Shown: in pieces, positions 25,544-38,459 of the stretch | Layout: every line of letters begins with the position of its first letter | How positions within the stretch are numbered: position 1 is the stretch's first letter | Source of the DNA: Zopfochytrium polystomum | Lineage: Eukaryota > Chytridiomycota > Chytridiomycetes > Chytridiales > Chytridiaceae | Assembly: GCA_025765615.1 (NCBI GenBank) | Contig: JAIVFJ010000341.1 | Coordinates: 1 to 61,113, forward strand | Direction of reading: 5' to 3' | Length of the DNA: 61,113 bases | Notes under the pieces: generated by a model | What the model was told of the DNA's origin: nothing | What the model saw: only the letters and a program-made list of their open reading frames with translations | Databases searched by the model: none | Made by a program: the position numbers and the translations under genes

Positions 25544-27758
25544 ATGGATGAAACCGCCTCCTTCGCCTTTCCCCACTCCGCTCCGATGCAGAAGTCGTCC
25601 CCTCAGCCATCCGCTGCGGTGCAATTATCCAGCCTTGTTCCTCCGCACAGCTTGGTGAGGAAAGAATCGCAAGCTTTGGCTTATTCTTTTCCGTTTGAAC
25701 GCCACCCCCACTTCAGAGAGAATCAATGCCGCTTGGCGCTCAGCCTCGTGCCCCAGCCTTTCCGCCCCCCGAACTGGGCGCCCCGGGCGCGCCCGCTTTT
25801 CGTCCATTCGCCTCGGACCAGCTCCCTTCGTTCAATCCGTCGACCTTGATGCGGCAGACTGGTAACCCCATGACTGATGCACAGTTGATGTCGGAATTGG
25901 AGAAACTTCAAAGCCAGTCCGCTACGCTTGGAGTTGCCACCTGCCACACCGCCTTGACAACGGCAGCTCTACTGAATGATTCCAACAGCCACACTGTTCA
26001 GGGGGACGAAAGTTCACCGCTTAGCACCTCACTCAATGAGCAGATTTTGGATGGATCACCCCGAACTCGTCGCCGCGCTGCATCTGGACGGGTGAGTGTC
26101 CTTTTTTTTTTAAAGTGATGTGTTCCATTGTGTTCTGAATACTCTTTCGTCTAAGATGAACTCAAAGGCTGACTTTTCGACAAGCCTCAGTGGTCTTACA
26201 CCCCTCCTAATCCCGACATCAACCGGAGCAATCGACGGCGCACTAATGCAAGACGGTCCAGTGACCGCCCATAGCTTCAATACTAATTCTCCGGCTACGA
26301 CGGGATCCCAACAGTCGATGTACCCATCGCCACTTGATTCGAACACACCCGTCCATATTCCCCTCGGGCCTGGTTCTGCTCAACGTGGCACAGCGGTGCT
26401 TCTTCGCCGAACCAGTACTTTTAGCAACTCGTCCATGGGTGGTTTTCGTCGGAAAGGCAGCACCACCAGCCTGAATACTATCCCAGATAGAGATCGGAAT
26501 TTCGATCGTCGCCCATCCGCAACCTCATCCCCAATTCCAACCGACGGAGGAGGTTCGAGCAATTCCATTCCCGTCACTCCCACATCGACGTCGCCGGCTC
26601 TTCGCGTTCAGATGGCTTCTACGAGCCTTCCTCAGTTGTGCAATTCCCCCAGACTGCCAGCCCCTCCCTCGCACGCTGGGAAAGTGGCTATTCCTGTCGC
26701 TTGCGCTCCGAAGTCCATCGAGCCTGTTTTGACCCCAGAGGAGCGAGCGCGTAAATTGGAGGACGAGCTTCGAAAGATCGATTTTGAGGGACGTAACTGT
26801 TGCCAACTTAAAAGATCTTCTCAGAACGCGAGGGCTGTCAATTGCTGGACGTAAAGCCGATTTGGTCGACCGGTTGAAGGAGCAGATTAAACTCAATCAA
26901 CTTCGTTCCGAGAGCATTACAGATTCTACTCAATCAACAAAGAGTGCCACCCATCCTTCCCAGCGACCCATAGCTTCAGTAAGCCCTGCTCCCAGCATTG
27001 GAACGATCACCTCAGAGCAAGAGCCTTCGGTATCGTCGGATCAAGGAACTCCCGCAACGCGGCCGGACACACCTGTTTCTCCTTCATCAGTTTATCCTCC
27101 ATTGAGCGCGCTGGGGTCCTCAGTGCACGCAAAGCGTGGTGGTGGAGCGTCACCAGTTGTGGCTGCACCGCGAGTACGAACTCGAACTACTGGAGACAGT
27201 CGGTACTCTCGCCATAGCGCCGTTTCATCGGCCCTTTCTTCTCCTATATCGCGGACTCCTTCGTTCGTGGATTCTTCGAATTTTAGTATGCTGGAACCCT
27301 ACACTCAACAAGTACTACCGGCGGGTCACTTCGGTCGGGCGGCCCCTACTTCTCTTCCGCTTTTCTCGGGATACTTCCCTGATGCGGCTACCATTCAGAG
27401 TGGATTTGCAAACTCGGGGATATTACTTCACTCGCCACTTCCAGTGGATAATTCCGGGAAGATGAATTTTTTCCCGTCGGAACAGATTGCCATGCCTGCG
27501 CCGCCCGCAGAATACCCGTTCTTCCAAATGCAAGTGCAACAACTTCACGGACCGCCTTTGCTTAATGGGCAGCATGCTCTGCCGCTATGGCCCTCAGACT
27601 TTTCGATGTCACAGGGCAATGGGTTTTCGATGGACAGCGTCGTTCACTATTCAAACTCTGGTCCCTTGTCAGCTTCCGTCCACGAGCTAACTCTTGGATT
27701 GGAAGACCTTGGAATCCCGTCTGATAACCCGCTACCCATGGATTTTACATTCCCTTGA
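25544..27758 (+). CDS. SAP-domain protein, probably a transcriptional regulator
   Basis: Exons 25544–25654, 25717–26091 and 26156–27758 with GT–AG introns of 62 and 64 nt. The N-terminal half is Ser/Thr/Pro-rich. Near 26790–26900 lies a SAP motif (TVANLKDLLRTRGL, SIAGRKADLVDRL), a 35-residue helix–loop–helix that binds AT-rich DNA; it is preceded by a short helix (EERARKLEDELRKIDFE). The C-terminal part is again Ser/Pro-rich and ends in an acidic/hydrophobic tail. SAP plus long activation-like regions suggests a nuclear DNA-binding or chromatin-associated factor, possibly analogous to myocardin-type coactivators; no other domain is visible to confirm this. The frame slips by one base at about 26788 (GAGGGACG), immediately before the SAP motif; one G fewer gives a continuous reading. 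Confidence 0.75.
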
Positions 27759-28877
27759 TGAAAACCAATTTTTATGCGTTTTCGCTGTATATATATCTAA
27801 CATCATTTCTGTACAAATATTCCCTTGTTTTGCTCACCTCTTATCCGGTAACTTTTAACTCGATTACTAATCGAGACGGACTTAATATCGCCTCGCCTCT
27901 TTTTCCACTCGCCTTGTCGCAAATTGATCCTCCGTTATCCTTACAATCCTTAGGAGTGCTTGTCCTTTGCACATCAGTTTCTTCTGAATTTTTCCCCCTC
28001 GCAGCTTCTTTTTCATTGCGGTCCTCTGCTTTTTCCGCATGCCAGCAACGATTTACCGCTTGGTGGCCGTTTTCCTTTTCTTTCTATTGCCTTGGCGGTT
28101 TATCGTCTTTTAGGCTGTCCCTATCCGTGCCTTTCCTATTACGCCTAAGTAAGACTTAACGTTTTTCTCTTTTCTCGGGCCTTTGATTGTTGTTCATTCG
28201 GTGGTATATCTCAAATCTTCAGTTGATCCCCCTGAAATCTCTCGCTCTCCCTCTTGCGTTCAGATGCTGCCCAAAGAGTGTGTTCCCTCAGACCCAACAG
28301 CGCGCGTGATTTTCTTTCCTTCTTTCCTTCGCTCTGTTTGTCGTCTTTAAACAAAAGGTACTCCGTGCGACCGAAATCAATGTTGTGGCTTACGCGACTA
28401 GCCAAGCAGGCGGAGGTCCGCTTCGTGATACTTCGGGATATGGTGACCGGATGGTGTTGACGAAATTGACCGCGCCAGAGTGTGCTTGGTGTGGCAGACA
28501 ACGGATTTCTTTGTTGCGGCGAACATTGATTTACGTTGAAATCCGATAAAGGAGAAAGGATTTTTTGCCCAATTGGAGAAAGACAAACGCATCAAACGCC
28601 ACACAAAATCTGGGGGAGACAACTAATTTGGGTGGGTCCCCTGAAGTTGCAGTGGATCTGCCTGCAAAAAGCATACCAGGAAAATGAAAAAACAAAGAAA
28701 AGGCTGTTAATCTCGCTTTACATAAAAAGGCGAGGGCACCGTTCCTTACCCACCAGTGTTGTCTCTCCGCCTTGCCGACCGCCCTGCCGCCCGCCCTGCC
28801 GCCTGCCCACCTTGGCGTCCGCAAGCTCGACACAGTGACCGTTGGTGCGCCAGACCACCGCAGACCCCGCCGCCGCC
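27759..28877. other. Intergenic, no supported gene
   Basis: T-rich 3' region of the SAP-domain gene followed by about 650 nt upstream of the SulP gene. Short open frames on both strands lack any recognisable content. A GCCxGCCC-like repeated word (28775–28805) precedes the transporter start. Confidence 0.5.
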
Positions 28878-31282
28878 ATGACCAAGGACTCAGATTCGAG
28901 GTCCCTCTCCTCGTCCATGAACGAGGAAGATGATATCGCCAAGAAGGTCCTCGGCTTCTTCCCCATTATCAAGCAGATGCAGACGTACAAAGCACGGGAC
29001 ATTCTCACCGATTTCCTGTCCGGTGTCACGGTTTCAGTCGTGCTGCTGCCCCAAGCAATTGCCTGTACGTCATCCAGAAGGCCCTGCCCAAGCACTTTAC
29101 TGAATACCTTCTCACCTTACTTCTTCTCCCGCGGCATGAAGTCTCCGGTCTCGCTGGGGTGGAACCAATCCAAGAGCTGATTTCCTCCTTCTATGTCCTT
29201 CTGTTCTACCTCGTCTTCGGTGGCTCCATCGGCTTAGCTGTCGGCCCTGAGGCCTCTGTTGCCATCATCACCGGTGTGACCATCATGGAGCAGATTGAGG
29301 AGACCACACTGACGGCCGCGCAAATCGGGACACTCCTCGCTCTCATTGTCGGAGTCCTATGCGTGCTCATGTCAGTGCTGAAGATGGGATTTGTCGACCA
29401 GATTCTGAGTGGATTTTTGCTGATCGGGTTCGTGACAGGTAAGATGCCCTTGGCGGATGGGATTGGGAAGAGAGAGACACAGTTTGAATTAGTGGACGTG
29501 ATGTGTCTGCACGTGACTAACCGTTTTCCTTCTCCACCACAAGGTGTCGCCAATCTAATTATTATTGAGCAAATGCCCAACCTCTTCGGCCTCCCCGGTT
29601 CGGTCCTTGCAGGCGAGGACTCCACGATTGGAAAGCTCACCAAGGTCATCAAGGCTGGAAACCTGATCAGCGGTGCGACCGTTGCTGTTTCCATTTCCAA
29701 TATTGCGTTCTTGTTTACGGTGAAATACCTGAAAAAGACGTACTTCCACGGAAATGCGATCGTCTCGAGGATTCCAGAAATCTTGGTGCTTGTCGTGACC
29801 ATGATTGCGTGCTCAGCCCTGCTGGACTTCAAGTGAGTGGTCAAGGGTTTTGTTTCGTAGTTGACTCTATCAACTGACGTATCAACTGACGTTATACACA
29901 ACAGGGGGCGAGGCATTCCCACAATTGGAACGTTCAAGAACACCATTCCAAAGCCCACATTCCCTCCTCTTGAACTCGCCCTTGTGATGAAGCTTATCAC
30001 TCCATCTGTCATCATTACGCTAGTCGGTTTCATCGAGTGTCAAACCGTCACGAAGATGTACGGCATGAAGCACGGCGGGGCTCCAACGGGCGACCGCGAG
30101 CTGTTCGCTCTTGGATTTGCCAACATCCTCGGCTCTATTTTCGGCTGTCTTCCAATGTTTGCCTCACTGCCGCGTTCCCGTGTGCTGGCAGGTACCAAGC
30201 CTGTCTCCATGCTTGGCAACGCGTTCGCTGGTGTTCTGGTTCTGATGATGTCGCAGCTACTTGTGCCGGCACTGCAGTTCCTGCCAAAAGCAACACTCGG
30301 CTCCATCGTGACCGTCGCAACGCTTGGGCTGATCGAAATTAAAGAGATGAGATTCGCCGTGCAGATGCGGTCCTGGACAGAGATTGGCATGATGACTTTG
30401 ACGTACGCGGTCACGCTTATCACGACAATCGCCAACGGTGTGTTGGTCTGTCTCGGTCTTTCGGCACTAATGATTGTGCGCAAGACCACGACCTCTGTAA
30501 TGTCCGTCATGGGTCGCGTTCCAGTCTCCTCTTCTTCGCGCGACAGCAGCGACAACGATTTCCGCTCGGGCGGTATCACAATGAACAAAGCCACAACGTC
30601 GGCGGCTCGCTTTGTGAGCGTGACCGAGCACCCGGACGCAGAGTTGCTTGATGGCGTCGTGCTCCTGCGCGTGGATGTCCCCATCATGTTCTACAACTGC
30701 GGTCAAATTCGTGGCACGATTGAGTCGATGATGCGCGTCGAGTCGCAACTACTTAACATCCGTCCGTCCACTCCGGCCCAAGGTCCTAGCTCGTTTGGTG
30801 GAGGAATGCGCGGGATGATGACCCGGATCTCCATGCTGGGGAACCGAAGGATTTCGAGCGTGCAAACTGGATACCAGACGGGATCGTACACGAAGATGGA
30901 CGAAGAGAAGGGCGGTCTTCGCGGCACGAACCGGCACTCTATGCGCGTGGCGCCGTCGTCCACTGCAGACTTTGCGGGCATCCAGGGAACGCGTAAGGCG
31001 ACGAGGCGAATCGTGCGCGACGGTTTCCACACCATTATTTTCGACTTGAAATCTGCATTTGAAATGGACTCGGCAGCGACTTTTGTGCTCAAGAAGATTT
31101 TCCACATTTTCGAGACGAAGGGTGTTGAGGTGTACCTGTGCGGCGTGCACGAGTGGCAGTTAAAGATGTTCAGGATGGCCGGAATGGACGAAATTGTGGA
31201 AGGACGAGTGTTTGAGACCATGGCGGCAGCGGTGATGGCTGTGGAGCACGAGTTGGACGTGATTGACTGGAGGTCGGTCTGA
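28878..31282 (+). CDS. SulP/SLC26-type anion transporter with STAS domain
   Basis: Four exons (28878–29064, 29142–29438, 29544–29832, 29905–31282) give an intact 716-residue protein. The start ATG follows GCCGCC. After a short acidic N-terminus comes DILTDFLSGVTVSVVLLPQAIA, the typical first membrane segment of SulP permeases, then the GPEASVAIITG motif, and about 10–12 hydrophobic segments to residue about 470. A STAS domain covers the C-terminus (VVLLRVDVPIMFYNCGQI … HTIIFDLKSAFEMDSAATF … GVEVYLCGV), interrupted by a basic Ser/Gly-rich insertion of about 90 residues. SulP proteins move sulfate, bicarbonate or related anions across membranes, often coupled to H+ or Na+; the substrate here cannot be assigned. 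Membrane: plasma membrane or vacuole. Confidence 0.92.
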
Positions 31283-31636
31283 GCTGTTGCTTCGGTGCGC
31301 CTTCGTCGCCGTCATCATTTTTCGTTGAGACGCTGTTCGATACATTATTCTTCTCTCTCTCCCATGTTACTACGCGCTCTTTTGTGTTTCTTTGACCAAG
31401 TCGGCTGCCGCGCACCCAACCCGCTCGTCTTGTGATTTGGTCCTTTTCCTTCTTTCAGAACCCTTTCGATTCTCTTGTTGTCGCTCGTAGCTGGCTGTCG
31501 GGTCTTCCTATCTACATCCCCTTATCTCGGTTCTCACAAGAAACAAAAAATAAAAAAATAAAAAAGAAAGGCACCAACAAGTTCAAATCTTGGCAGAGAA
31601 CACCACGGCGGACAACAAAACAGAACAGACAAGCAC
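31283..31636. other. Intergenic region
   Basis: Pyrimidine-rich 3' region of the SulP gene and an A-rich stretch (31543–31569) ahead of the FAD oxidoreductase start. No gene seen. Confidence 0.5.
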
Positions 31637-33246
31637 ATGCCGCAGCTCCCTGTGCCTTCGCCGCTGCCCTCGCATTGGCTGGAAGGCGTTTCGCTCGGCT
31701 CGACACGCCCGTTCCCTGCGCAGGATGGCGAGGATAACCGCTTCGACGTCGCCGTTATTGGCGCAGGCTTTGCCGGCGCGGCGACTGCGTGGCACCTGCG
31801 CCGCCTGCGACCGCACTGCAGGATCGCTGTCCTCGACGCCAGAGATGTCGCTGGCGGAGCAACTGGCCGGAACGGTGGCCTGCTGTGGCCTGGGTCAGTG
31901 GCGGAGAAATAACTGCTTCGATGTGCGATGGGTCTGCTTGGTTTGACGATTGCTTCTGAACTAACATCCATGGTTAAACATATTTACATTTGCCTACCAG
32001 ACTCAGCGACCCGTTTCATGAACTGGTCAGCGCCTTTGGCGTTGAAAACACACTTACTCTATTACGCTTTGACCACGAAAACGTCGCCGAAATTATCAAA
32101 TTCTGCAAGATCCACCGTGAAACGGGCGATACCCTAGACCCGCTTCTCGCGCCGTTCTCGGACGGTGCCTTTGCCTCCCTTGATACGGAAGAGGCTGCTC
32201 GCAAGGCGAAAGCTGATCTCGAGGCCATCGTGCGAGCCGGCGTACCCGATGCGGGAGGCTTAAAAGTCTGTACGGCGAACAAAGTTGTCGAGATAGTCGG
32301 AAGTGATCCAGTGCTTGCCCAATCAGGTGCGCTCGTCTCGAGTCACGCGTTTCGTGTCGTGCCTCCGCGCTTGGTCCTCGGCATCCTGCGAGCCGCTACG
32401 GCAAGCGCCGGATCCAGGCCCGCCCTTCCTGGAACTCCCGCTGCGTTCTTTGCAGATACCCCTGTCGTTGATGTTCTTCGTCGCACCGACAGCGCGGCCG
32501 CGGCCAACCCCAGCACATCTCGCTTCATCCTCATCACGCCCAGAGGAAAAATTCTCGCTCACAAGATCGTGCACGCCACCAACGCTTGGTCGTCGTCGCT
32601 CCTTCCACTCCTTCCAGTGACACCAATACGCAACCAGGTCATTTCCACCAAACCTGTGACCGCTGCGCCCAACTCAGACGGCGCGGTCGGCCGTTGGGTG
32701 AACGGAACGTTTTGCGTTAGTGCGAACCATGGATATGAGTACATGAGTGGGCGGGGCGACGGACGCATCGTGATGGGCGGCATGCGTTTCCTGGCTCCCG
32801 GAGACGACGTGGGAGTCGCAGATGACGCGTCGCTCAACCCCGTCGTGTCCCGCGCGATTCGCGGGTACCTCGACGAATGCATTCCAGCCCTGCGCGGGAA
32901 GGTTGTCATTGACAAGGAGTGGGCCGGGATTATGGGCTGGACAAACGACGGCCTGCCGTTCGTCGGCGAACTGCCACGCGAGTTCATACAGCGCATGGGA
33001 AACAGCAAGGCCAGCGGCGGCGGCGGCGGGCGCTCGAGTGAATCAGCAGTGGGTAGCGGGTCGGGCGAGTTCATCGTTGCTGGCTTCTCCGGACACGGCA
33101 TGCCGCGCTGCTTCCTATCTGGCCGAGCGGTGGCAGAAATGATTGCGGAGGCCCCGCTAAGTGATTCTTTCCCGAGGCTGTTTTTGCCGACGATCGAGCG
33201 TCTTTCGATTAAAGAGAACAAAGATACTTTCCGGTCAAAGATGTAA
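31637..33246 (+). CDS. FAD-dependent amine/amino-acid oxidoreductase (DAO family)
   Basis: Two exons (31637–31893 and 32001–33246) join across a 107-nt GT–AG intron into an intact 500-residue protein. Residues 38–70 form the FAD-binding Rossmann fold (VAVIGAGFAGAATAWHL, ending at VLDARD), followed by GGATGRNGG, a signature of the glycine oxidase/sarcosine oxidase-like DAO superfamily. The C-terminal FAD contact GFSGHGMPRC is present. Family members oxidise secondary or primary amines or D-amino acids with O2; the substrate is not evident. There is no peroxisomal SKL-type end (the protein ends in RSKM), so it is likely cytosolic. A Gly/Ser-rich insertion (about residues 420–440) is unusual for the family. 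The next gene, VPS33, begins 195 nt downstream. Confidence 0.88.
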
Positions 33247-33441
33247 AAGCTATGAGTCATTTCTTTATCGCCGCACGAATATGATGAAAACAGTCTTCAA
33301 AAATATAATAATGGAAGGGAAGCGCTCTCCCCCCAAAGTGTGTGTGTGTTTCGGAGTTGCTGGGTCACTTGGGTTGCGCTCGTGAGCAGGCGTCTCAAAG
33401 CGTGTCTTCATGTGTATTTCTTCTGACAAGGTCTCCCCAAT

Positions 33442-36280
33442 ATGGTAGTATCCGGTGCGGTCCCCGGAGCAGCTGGGCCGTCCGCCGGCGCCGCTCCAGC
33501 ATTCAGCAGCGCCATCAAGGATCACGCGCGGAGGGAACTCGTCAACGTCCTCGACTCGGTGCGTTTGCGCAACAGCGTCTGCAGTGATCTCGACGAATTC
33601 ACGATCCGATCTGCTCACTGCACTCGCATTCGGCCTCTTTCGTCCAACTCAATCGTTAGGTTCGCGGTAAAAAGGGCTTAGTGATTGACCCGTCACTCAG
33701 CGGACCGCTAAGCTTGATCGCCGAGTATGCGCTGCTCAAGGTAAGAGGGGAATTGCTACATTGTTCTAAGACCGATCTGGACGGAATTCGCTCCCTTTGG
33801 CTGCTTTGACCTTCGTTTGCAGGAGCACGGCGTCGAAAAAATATTCCACCTCTCCGCTGACCGTCCTGAGACGGAATCCAAAAATCTGATATACATCTGC
33901 AGGCCAAAGATTGCATTCGTAAGTTCATTGCGGGTAAGCCCACTCCATCAATTGTTTGCTCTCGCTTGAATTTTAATGCTCGCGCTGGCTCGCACAAGGC
34001 CACGTCCGCCAGAAGAACCAGTTTTCCAGCAAGACTGAGTACAGCATTTTCTTCGTGCCACGGCGCACGCTCGTGTGTGAGCGTGTCTTGGAGGAAGAAG
34101 GAGTGTACGGTGATGTATCGATTTCAGAGTTCCATCTGGATCTGGTGCCTTGGATGACGACGTGTGGTCGTTGGAGCTGGATGACGCCTTCAGAGAACTG
34201 TACTTGGTTCGTGCACTGCCGAAGAGGCAAACCGGCCCATTGTAACGACAACAATAGGATGGAGACACGAGCGCCATTTATTACGTTGCAAAAGCAATGA
34301 TGAAACTGCAGAGCATGTTTGGAGTGATACCAAGTATAATAGGGAAAGGTCGTTGCGCCAAGGTAACTCCTTCTCTATCTTTTCACACTTGTAACCGCCT
34401 CGTTCGAGAACAGCTGCTGTCCGACTTGATGGTTCGTATGAAACGAGAGCTTGCGTTGAACATGGAGGCCGGATCAACCGATCAGGTTTTCCCGTTGCGC
34501 TCGGACTTGGACTCGGTCATTATTGTGGACCGAACGGTGGACCTGATCAGTCCCAATGTGCAGCCAACTCACTTACGAGGGATTGATTGACGACATCTAT
34601 GGCATAAAAAGCAGTTAAGCCGATTTCTATCTTTCAACAACAAATTCGTAACACAGTATTCAGCCTTTGTTGAGCTTGAGAGTTCGATTGTCGGTCCTCC
34701 TCCGAATGCTCCAGCAAACAACCGACCCCGCAAAATCCCACTGAACGGAACCGAGCGCCTCTACGCCCAACTCCGGGATCTCAACTTCGCTGTCGTGGGG
34801 TCTGTACTGAATCAAAATGCACGAAGAATACAGGAGGAAATAGAGGTTCGATTTAGATGGAGAAGGTTTAAGTATAACCGAGGCGATCATTAGAGTAGAA
34901 ATCAAGCTCGAACCGTCACACAATTGAAGGATTTTATTGGAAAGCTGGGCGGCATCGAGGCCGAGCGGGCAGCACTAAAATTGCGTGGGTTTTATTTTAT
35001 TATTCGCTGTCTATTTGCTCACTTAGCTTCTCAGACACTAGCCTCGCTGAGCAAATAGCGAAATACACAATGGAGCATGACTTTAACAAAATGCTGACAG
35101 TCCAGCAAAGTGAGTCAGCTGACTTTCTGTTTTTGAAAGCTGACAATCCACACCAGACCTAATCGCTGGCAATGTTCCGAGCTCGTACCCTCGACTATTT
35201 TGAAGAGCTTATCGCGAAGCAGGCCCCCTTGATGCAAGTCCTGCGTCTTCTCTGTTTGTATTCGATGACAACCGGTGGCCTGAAGCAGCCAAAGTACGAC
35301 TTTCTTCGCCGCGAGCTGGTTCAGGTCTGCTCCTTTTCGCGATATTCGCTCTGTATCTAATCGTTGTCCAGACTTATGGTGTTGAGCACATTCTGACTCT
35401 GCAAAACCTCGCATCATTGAACATGTTCCGCACTCTTGACACGAGCAAATCCACATTCAGCCAATCGCGGCAACAGCTCCGACTCGCGGTTGATGATGTC
35501 GATGAACAGAAACCGAACGACATATCGTACGTGTATTCTGGATTCGCGCCGATCCTCGTGCGACTGGTTCAAGCGGCCACACTCAAGACAACGTCAGCTT
35601 TGACCACCGCAGCGGCGTCCCCGGCGACGGGTGCGGCGGCCGGTTCAAGCTTGCAGCCGGAAAGAACCAGCACGAGCTCGTTGAACAAAGACAACCATCT
35701 CGGCATTACAAAGGAGCCAACATCGGCAGCGTCGTCACCGAGTGCGCTTTCGCGAAGCAACACTTTTATAACGGGACTCGCTGGGCAGCTTCTTGGCGGG
35801 ACGCTGCTATCTTCTTCTTCGCCTGCATTAAGCGGACCTCCTTCGTGGAAGGGATTCGAAGAGGCCTTAAAGGTGCTTCCCGGCGGGCCCGCGTTCGAGG
35901 AATCACAAAAGTTACCAGACGAAGGCCTTCTGGCGAAGCGTGAGGATCCTCAATTTCTGCTTGGACCGATCGGATGTCGAGGCGTTTGCCGTAACGATAA
36001 TTATTTTTTTTTTCTTTCAGGAAATGCAAACGCGCCAAAAGTCACGTTGGTCCTTTTCCTTGGCGGCTGCACTTTCAGTGAAATATCAAGCCTGCGGTTC
36101 TTGTCTCGAAAGGGAGAAGGTAACGTTTTAATGAAGAGGATGTTTTGCGCTGACTTCTGACACCTCGGTCGAAAAGGTCGCGAGTTCATCACCGTCACGA
36201 CAAATATGACAAACGGAAACAGCCTCCTTGCTTCGCTGCAAGAGAAGCTGAGCATTGCACCCTTGCAAATTAGCGAATAA
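33442..36280 (+). CDS. VPS33: VPS33, Sec1/Munc18 subunit of HOPS/CORVET
   Basis: Many short exons encode segments that line up with VPS33 from end to end: RRELVNVLDSV at the start, GLVIDPSLSGPLSLIAEYALLKEHGVEKIFHL, VRQKNQFSSKTEYSIFFVPRRTLVCERVLEEEGVYGDV, the Sec1 signature SVIIVDRTVDLISP, LKDFIGKLGGIEAERAAL, a three-segment block around KQPKYDFLRRELVQTYGVEHI, SYVYSGFAPILVRLVQ and the C-terminal VTLVLFLGGCTFSEISSLRFLS…EFITVTT. VPS33 clasps SNARE bundles within the HOPS and CORVET tethering complexes at the vacuole and endosomes. A Ser/Thr/Ala-rich insertion (35590–35850) interrupts the conserved C-terminal domain, longer than usual. Exon limits were followed by similarity and not all were resolved; the region 34150–34300 does not read cleanly and may hold an indel. 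The stop TAA overlaps an AATAAA. Confidence 0.9.
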
Positions 36281-36684
36281 ATAGTGTTTTAGAGGAATTT
36301 GGAGTTGTCCGTTGAACTGCTGTTTTCCTGTCCTCCCAGCCGAATATTCATATTCACGGTGGCAGAGTAGACTTGCCGTTTTGGAATCCAAATAATGTAG
36401 AGGTTGCCAAAAGATAAGGCGAGAAGGCGAGTGGGGGGCCTTTCGACTGCAGCTTCGTCGCAAGAGGCTTCCTCCCCCCCCCCCAGGAGCTGATGCAGCG
36501 GCTACCGCAGAACAGAGTTTCAACGGAGTAGTCGAGTCCCGACATTCTCGGTCATAGTTTCGTCAGCCGAAATGCACAAGAATAACTGAGGCGACCATGA
36601 AAAGCAGAGGCGGCAGCCGTGGTTGAGAGAGATTTGCTCACCGTTGGATCGCTTCGATGAGACAAGCGGGAGGAGGGAATGGTT
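36281..36684. other. Intergenic region between convergent genes
   Basis: Between the ends of VPS33 (plus) and the CCDC174-like gene (minus). Contains a C-run (36476–36484); no gene seen. The true 3' end of the CCDC174-like gene may lie inside the preceding open frame. Confidence 0.45.
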
Positions 36685-38318
36685 TCAAACGTCGCGGGTT
36701 GGCAGGGGAAAAAAAAAGCCTCCCAGTTTGGCAACCAGGAGAATAATAGCGTGGTGGTTGCGCAAGGCAATCTTCCGCGGGAGGCAGGTGGCCTCTAATG
36801 TGTACTTGAAAAGGAAGATTTTATTCATTTCCTCCCTCACGCTTCTCAAAAACTCGTTCAATCCTTCAGTGCCGCCGGCACCGTCATCTCCACCGGCATC
36901 AAGTGGGTATCGCCGACGCCGTCCCCATCTGCGCCGCTCTGCATTTTTCAGTTTCCTCTGTCTCCTATCCCGTAACATGGCCTCCGCTCCTCCAACCTGT
37001 TCTTCCTTTCCTCCTGGCCTGCGCAGCGCGGACTCTGGAATCGACCGTGGCTCTTTCGCATTGATTCGAGGGCCTCCATTTCCGTCTTCGACGCTCCTCG
37101 TCCTGCGAAAGGCTAGGATCCAACACCCATTGTGCGGATTTCCCCGGCGGTGGTCAAAGGCTTTTTGGCTGTGGCAGAGAGGGTCCTTGAGTGAAAGTTC
37201 CCCAACGGTAATCTTGCGTTTTGGTTTAAAATTATTCGAGAGAGGGGGAAAGTCGGTAAAGTTACCTTGTATTGAGGCCTGCGCCTCGGCCTCCCACCTT
37301 AAACGTTCGGCCTCTCGCCTCATGTCGGCAGAGACAAGTCCTGGTCCATCGTGATCATCGCTGGAGTTCCCCACACCACTCCCGCCTTTGACAAATCTTT
37401 ACCCAAAGGACGAACAATTGTCGGTAAACTGTCAACGCAGCACGAATTTTGCGACACTTACGATGAAAGCTTTGGTGCGGCAAGCTGCGCTTGTTGGCTC
37501 CTTCGCACGATGCGAGTACGGCCGAATTGGTCCGTTGTCTCAACCCACGGATCTGCGGACTGGGCAGGGACAGTGAGTGACGAATACTGCGCGTAAACTC
37601 TCTCTTACCTCCTCGTCTTTCTTCTCGTCGTTCGAGGCATCGGAGTCGGAATCGTCCTCTCTCGCTTCCCCTTCTGCCTTGCTGGTTCGCTTTTTGACGA
37701 ATTCGGCCAATACCTCATCTTGTGTGGGGTTTCAGAAAACGACGGATGAAAAACGCAGACGGTACCCGAGCCACCGTAAAGGATTTCGCTTCCTTCGCCT
37801 CCCTTCTCAGCCGACCGCTTGATTTGATCGTACAGCTTCGTTTTCCGCTGAAGCGACACCCAGCTTGCCTCCAGTTTGAGCATTTCAGGGTCGTCGGCGT
37901 GAGGTTCATCAGGATCGGGGAGGGGAGTTTTCCCTCCTGCTTTGTGTTTCTTTACAGGACGGAAGAGGGACCCAAAAAAATCAGCGAACTTTCGCCGCAG
38001 ATCGGTGCAGTTGACTCCGGCCTCCCCCTTTGGCCGAAAGGAGCAGGTACAAACCAAATACTCAGCCAACCTTGAATGTCTTTGTCGAGACCGGCACGAG
38101 CTGCTGCGGAGAGACGCGTGCGTGCGATCAAAGTCGGCGGTGGATTTGAAGAGTTCTGCCTTCAGTTCGACGGCCTGTGAGAGGGGCGATTGAAGAGGAG
38201 GAGGGGTCAGTCGATGAACAAGATCGCGAGTAGGCAGGAGGAGGAGGAGGAGGAGGAGTAGAAGGAGAGGACGTACCGATGCTGCAGGGACATTGTGGAT
38301 GGGGCGGGCTCGCTTCAT
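36685..38318 (-). CDS. CCDC174-like protein
   Basis: The first exon (MKRARPIHNVPAAS, from 38318) is followed by an intron starting GTACGT and then AVELKAELFKSTADF, which matches the conserved N-terminal LVDLKAELFRKQEEF motif of CCDC174. Further matches are WVSLQRKTKLYDQIKRSAEK, a D-P-W-V-E-T-x-D-Q-F-G-R-T segment (about 37480–37560) and DMRREAERLRWEAEAQ (about 37325), followed by an exon containing EIRTMGVGS, equivalent to the HYDxxxEIRxMGVGYYAF region. CCDC174 is a nuclear protein associated with the exon junction/spliceosome. Frame slips occur around 37090–37130 and elsewhere, and the C-terminal end is uncertain. It is divergent from RPA1, with 141 nt between start codons. Confidence 0.72.
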
Positions 38319-38459
38319 ATGTCACTGCTGACAAGTCTGGAACAGCAGCCACAACAAACAAAGGGGAAACAATCGAAAATAATAATATTATTAATATCAA
38401 TAGTAATATCTCGAATTCTTCAGACAGCCCCTCCTTGGAGCACCAGCAAATTGGCAGCA

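Noticed and set aside
29206..30687. 275- and 215-codon minus-strand frames
   Set aside because: Antisense to the SulP gene, whose plus-strand frame is intact and conserved.
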